DNA of 64,000 bases from assembly GCF_034047335.1 (NCBI RefSeq), contig NZ_CP139137.1:2790001-2854000 (forward strand), given 5' to 3'. The position numbers and the translations under genes are program-made. Source of the DNA: Chryseobacterium sp. JJR-5R (GTDB lineage Bacteria > Bacteroidota > Bacteroidia > Flavobacteriales > Weeksellaceae). The stretch's first letter is position 1. Each line of letters begins with the position of its first letter. This document shows, in pieces, positions 61,803 to 64,000 of this stretch. Below the pieces are notes generated by a model that made no database searches, was not told the DNA's origin, and saw only the letters and a program-made list of their open reading frames with translations.

Positions 61803-63140
61803 ATGGAAAAAAAGACTGACAGCCGTTACCAACCGAAAAAATATGTGGAGATTACCAGTCCGGACTGGGTAAAAAATGCCACAATTTACGAACTCAATAT
61901 CCGGCAGTTTTCAGATGAGGGCTCCTTTAAAGCCATAGAAGGACAGCTTCCGCGCCTGAAAAAAATGGGGATTGATATCATATGGCTGATGCCCGTGCAT
62001 CCTATCGGTGAGACCCATCGTAAAGGTACACTGGGCAGTTATTATTCCGTGAAAGATTATTATGGCATCAGTGCAGAGTTTGGTACCGAACAGGATTTCC
62101 GGAACCTTGTCAGCGCGATCCATCAACAGGGCATGTATGTCATTATAGACTGGGTAGCCAACCACACGAGCTGGGACAATGAAATCGTTGATCAACATCC
62201 GGAATGGTACAGGAAATCAAGGAAAGACACTTTCCAGTCTACCCGATGGAGGGATTATGACGATATCATCGAACTGGATTACAGCCACCAGGGACTGCGG
62301 GAATACATGACCGAAGCATTGAAATTCTGGGTGAAAGAATATGATATTGACGGCTACCGGTGTGACATCGCGAGCTTTGTCCCGATTGACTTCTGGGAGA
62401 ATGTAAGAACAGAGCTTGATACCATCAAACCGGTTTTTATGCTGGCCGAAGCCGAAGACCGCGAGCTTCACCGCAAAGCGTTTGACTCCACCTATAACTG
62501 GACGCTCTGGAATATCCTTCACCAGATTGCCCTGAATGAAAGGAGCGTAAAAACACTTACGGAAGCTTATATTGCAGAACACGTCTCTATTTTTCCGAAA
62601 GAAGGCATCAGGCTGAACTTTATCGACAACCATGACAAAAATTCCTGGGAAGGTAACCCGCAAAGCAATTTCGGCGATGCACTTAATGCAGCCACAGTCT
62701 TTATGGTAATGATGGACGGGATGCCGCTTGTTTACAACGGACAGGAAGCAGGACAAAACCGTTCGCTTGAATTTTTTGAAAAAGACCCAATCCAGTGGAA
62801 GTTCCATGAAAATGAAACACTCTACACGGCCCTTTTTATGCTGAAACACAACAACCAGGCACTCTGGAACGGCGGCCACGGCGGGGAAATGGTAAGGATT
62901 ATGAATGACCGGATGGATCATGTCATTTCATTCGTACGGGAGAAAAACGGCGATAAAGTAATGACCTTTATTAATTTCAGCAAAGAATCTCTGATCGTCC
63001 AGTTTGATACTTCTTTTGATATGGGCAGGTACACCAATCTTTTCACCGGAGAATACCAGGGCGTTTCCGATACCCTGATCCTGACAATGGAACCGTGGGA
63101 ATATGTTGTGCTTTACCATCCGGAACAAGAAGAGCTATAG
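61803..63140 (+). CDS. Alpha-amylase family (GH13) glycoside hydrolase
   Basis: A 445-residue TIM-barrel enzyme with all four GH13 regions: region I DWVANH (116-121), region II DGYRCD with nucleophile Asp188, region III with acid/base Glu216 (VFMLAEAEDR), and region IV FIDNHD with Asp278. No signal peptide, so probably intracellular and acting on glycogen or maltodextrins; the exact specificity (amylase, oligo-1,6-glucosidase, trehalose synthase-like) cannot be told from these motifs. Its C-terminal beta domain is short. Monocistronic. Confidence 0.92.
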   Translation: MEKKTDSRYQPKKYVEITSPDWVKNATIYELNIRQFSDEGSFKAIEGQLPRLKKMGIDIIWLMPVHPIGETHRKGTLGSYYSVKDYYGISAEFGTEQDFRNLVSAIHQQGMYVIIDWVANHTSWDNEIVDQHPEWYRKSRKDTFQSTRWRDYDDIIELDYSHQGLREYMTEALKFWVKEYDIDGYRCDIASFVPIDFWENVRTELDTIKPVFMLAEAEDRELHRKAFDSTYNWTLWNILHQIALNERSVKTLTEAYIAEHVSIFPKEGIRLNFIDNHDKNSWEGNPQSNFGDALNAATVFMVMMDGMPLVYNGQEAGQNRSLEFFEKDPIQWKFHENETLYTALFMLKHNNQALWNGGHGGEMVRIMNDRMDHVISFVREKNGDKVMTFINFSKESLIVQFDTSFDMGRYTNLFTGEYQGVSDTLILTMEPWEYVVLYHPEQEEL

Positions 63141-63442
63141 ATCCGGCAGAATTTTCCGGAAACAGAAAACTTCTGAAATCAGATTTCAGGTATTCAGAAG
63201 CAAGAGATCTGATAAATTCAGACTGGCATAATACGTATATATTTATACCAGTCTGAAAATACCTATACAGGTTTTTACTTTCAATTAAGCATAGTATGCA
63301 CTCGGCTGGGAATAAGATAACGATGGAAAGATGTGGCGGCAATTTGTTATAAATTCTTGTCAGATCAATCTGCAGTTTTCTTCTTAACACAGTTTGGATA
63401 TCCTATTGATCAATCATTATAAAGATATCATTGATTTGTTGA
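63141..63442. other. Convergent intergenic region
   Basis: 302 bp between convergent genes with one hairpin (63217-63257) and no other feature. Confidence 0.45.
63217..63257. terminator. Possible terminator hairpin
   Basis: TTCAGACTGG pairs with CCAGTCTGAA (10 bp), with further A/T pairing inside (ATAA with TTAT). No strong T-run follows, so this is tentative. Confidence 0.4.
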
Positions 63443-64000
63443 TTATATTGTCTTTGCTAAAATATATCCGATGACCAGTGCAATAATGGCAGCCATAATA
63501 ATTTTGGTATAATCTGTTTTCTGCTCCTGGAGTTTTTTGTCCAGCTGGGAATTTTCCAGTTTTGCGGCGTCCAGACCTGCCTGCAGTGCGGCTGTTTTTT
63601 CATTAATTTCAGACCGGATATTTTTCTCATACAAAGCGGCGATCTCCTTTTTATAAGTTTCCATTTCTTCCTGGCGCTGTTTCTGCTGTCCGGCAAAACC
63701 GGTATTGAGTTCCTGAATCTGCTTTGCAGCGTTTTCCTGCAGTTTCTGAAACTCTTCATTCTTTTTAATCAGCTGCTCTGTTAACGTACCTACCTGTTTT
63801 CCATAGGTTTCCGTAATTTCCTTTTTGAGCTTCTCAACTTCCTCATTACGGATCTTAAGCTGTTCACTGAACGCTTTAGACTGCTGCTCTACCTGTTCTT
63901 TAAATGTTTTCTGGGCTTCTATAAATTCATCATTTTTCTTTTTCAGCTGTCCGGATAATGTATTCACCTGCTCAACAAACTGCCTGGAGACATCTTTTTT
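63443..64000 (-). CDS. Coiled-coil tail-anchored protein (5' partial)
   Basis: The frame stays open to the end of the window; the candidate start at 63967 is a GTG in the middle of a helix-forming region, so it is not the real start. The visible part is a long coiled coil rich in Lys, Glu and Gln with repeats of KKNEEFQKLQENAAKQIQEL type, followed by a C-terminal membrane helix (IIMAAIIALVIGYILAKTI). The orientation would place the coiled coil in the cytosol with the tail in the membrane. Function unknown. Confidence 0.72.
   Translation of the reverse strand, partial: KKDVSRQFVEQVNTLSGQLKKKNDEFIEAQKTFKEQVEQQSKAFSEQLKIRNEEVEKLKKEITETYGKQVGTLTEQLIKKNEEFQKLQENAAKQIQELNTGFAGQQKQRQEEMETYKKEIAALYEKNIRSEINEKTAALQAGLDAAKLENSQLDKKLQEQKTDYTKIIMAAIIALVIGYILAKTI

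Overview
The window looks like a chromosomal segment of a Chryseobacterium-like member of the Flavobacteriia (Bacteroidota). Evidence: Flavobacterial-type -7/-33 promoter elements (TAnnTTTG), lipoproteins beginning MKK with a short lipobox, a T9SS type A sorting domain, surface proteins with the GIGTxxPxxxLxVxG signature, DUF4142, SdrD-B-like domains and generally weak ribosome binding sites. No rRNA, tRNA or CRISPR array was seen.

Layout. 1-9.8 kb: housekeeping and accessory genes (HXXEE membrane protein, FAD/NAD(P)-binding protein, cyanophycinase, Crp/Fnr regulator, 3-methyladenine glycosylase, CinA-C amidase, small secreted protein) and a NarL-type two-component pair. 9.9-11.9 kb: an operon of three related secreted proteins behind a good Bacteroidota promoter. 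12.2-16.9 kb: a 1560-residue DUF4011/helicase/Vsr-like/DUF3320 protein with the architecture of the predicted anti-phage gene hhe. 17.1-33.8 kb: a molybdenum hydroxylase island. It has a cysteine desulfurase, a three-subunit aldehyde/xanthine oxidoreductase whose FAD subunit has a PaoB-like Cys cluster, a nearly complete molybdopterin biosynthesis operon (moaCB, moaE, moeB-rhodanese, moaD, moeA, mocA-like, moaA, xdhC) with a TauE/SafE permease and a small SUOX-fold protein, and a second, Tat-exported isoquinoline-oxidoreductase-like enzyme with a diheme cytochrome. 34-39.5 kb: DUF421 and DUF4142 proteins, a second CinA-C paralogue and two secreted surface proteins.

40.6-59.8 kb: a large polymorphic-toxin locus, the most unusual part of the window. 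A T9SS-sorted protein (460 aa) sits 8 nt upstream of a 3430-aa SpvB/FG-GAP/RHS-repeat protein ending in an apparent cysteine-peptidase-like toxin tip with its overlapping lipoprotein immunity gene. Downstream on the same strand are a beheaded HET-C/phospholipase-like tip with a membrane immunity candidate, then four orphan tips (metallopeptidase HEGGH; unknown; possible type-44 toxin; frameshifted), three of them with their own lipoprotein partner. Each orphan begins with a copy of the same ~290-bp core-encoding repeat, giving five copies in direct orientation, and several cassettes are separated by strong terminators and an IS5-type remnant. I read this as a silent store of toxin tips that can be recombined onto the full-length protein.

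60-64 kb: a single-domain response regulator, a DXD glycosyltransferase, a GH13 hydrolase and the 3' part of a coiled-coil, tail-anchored protein running off the window.
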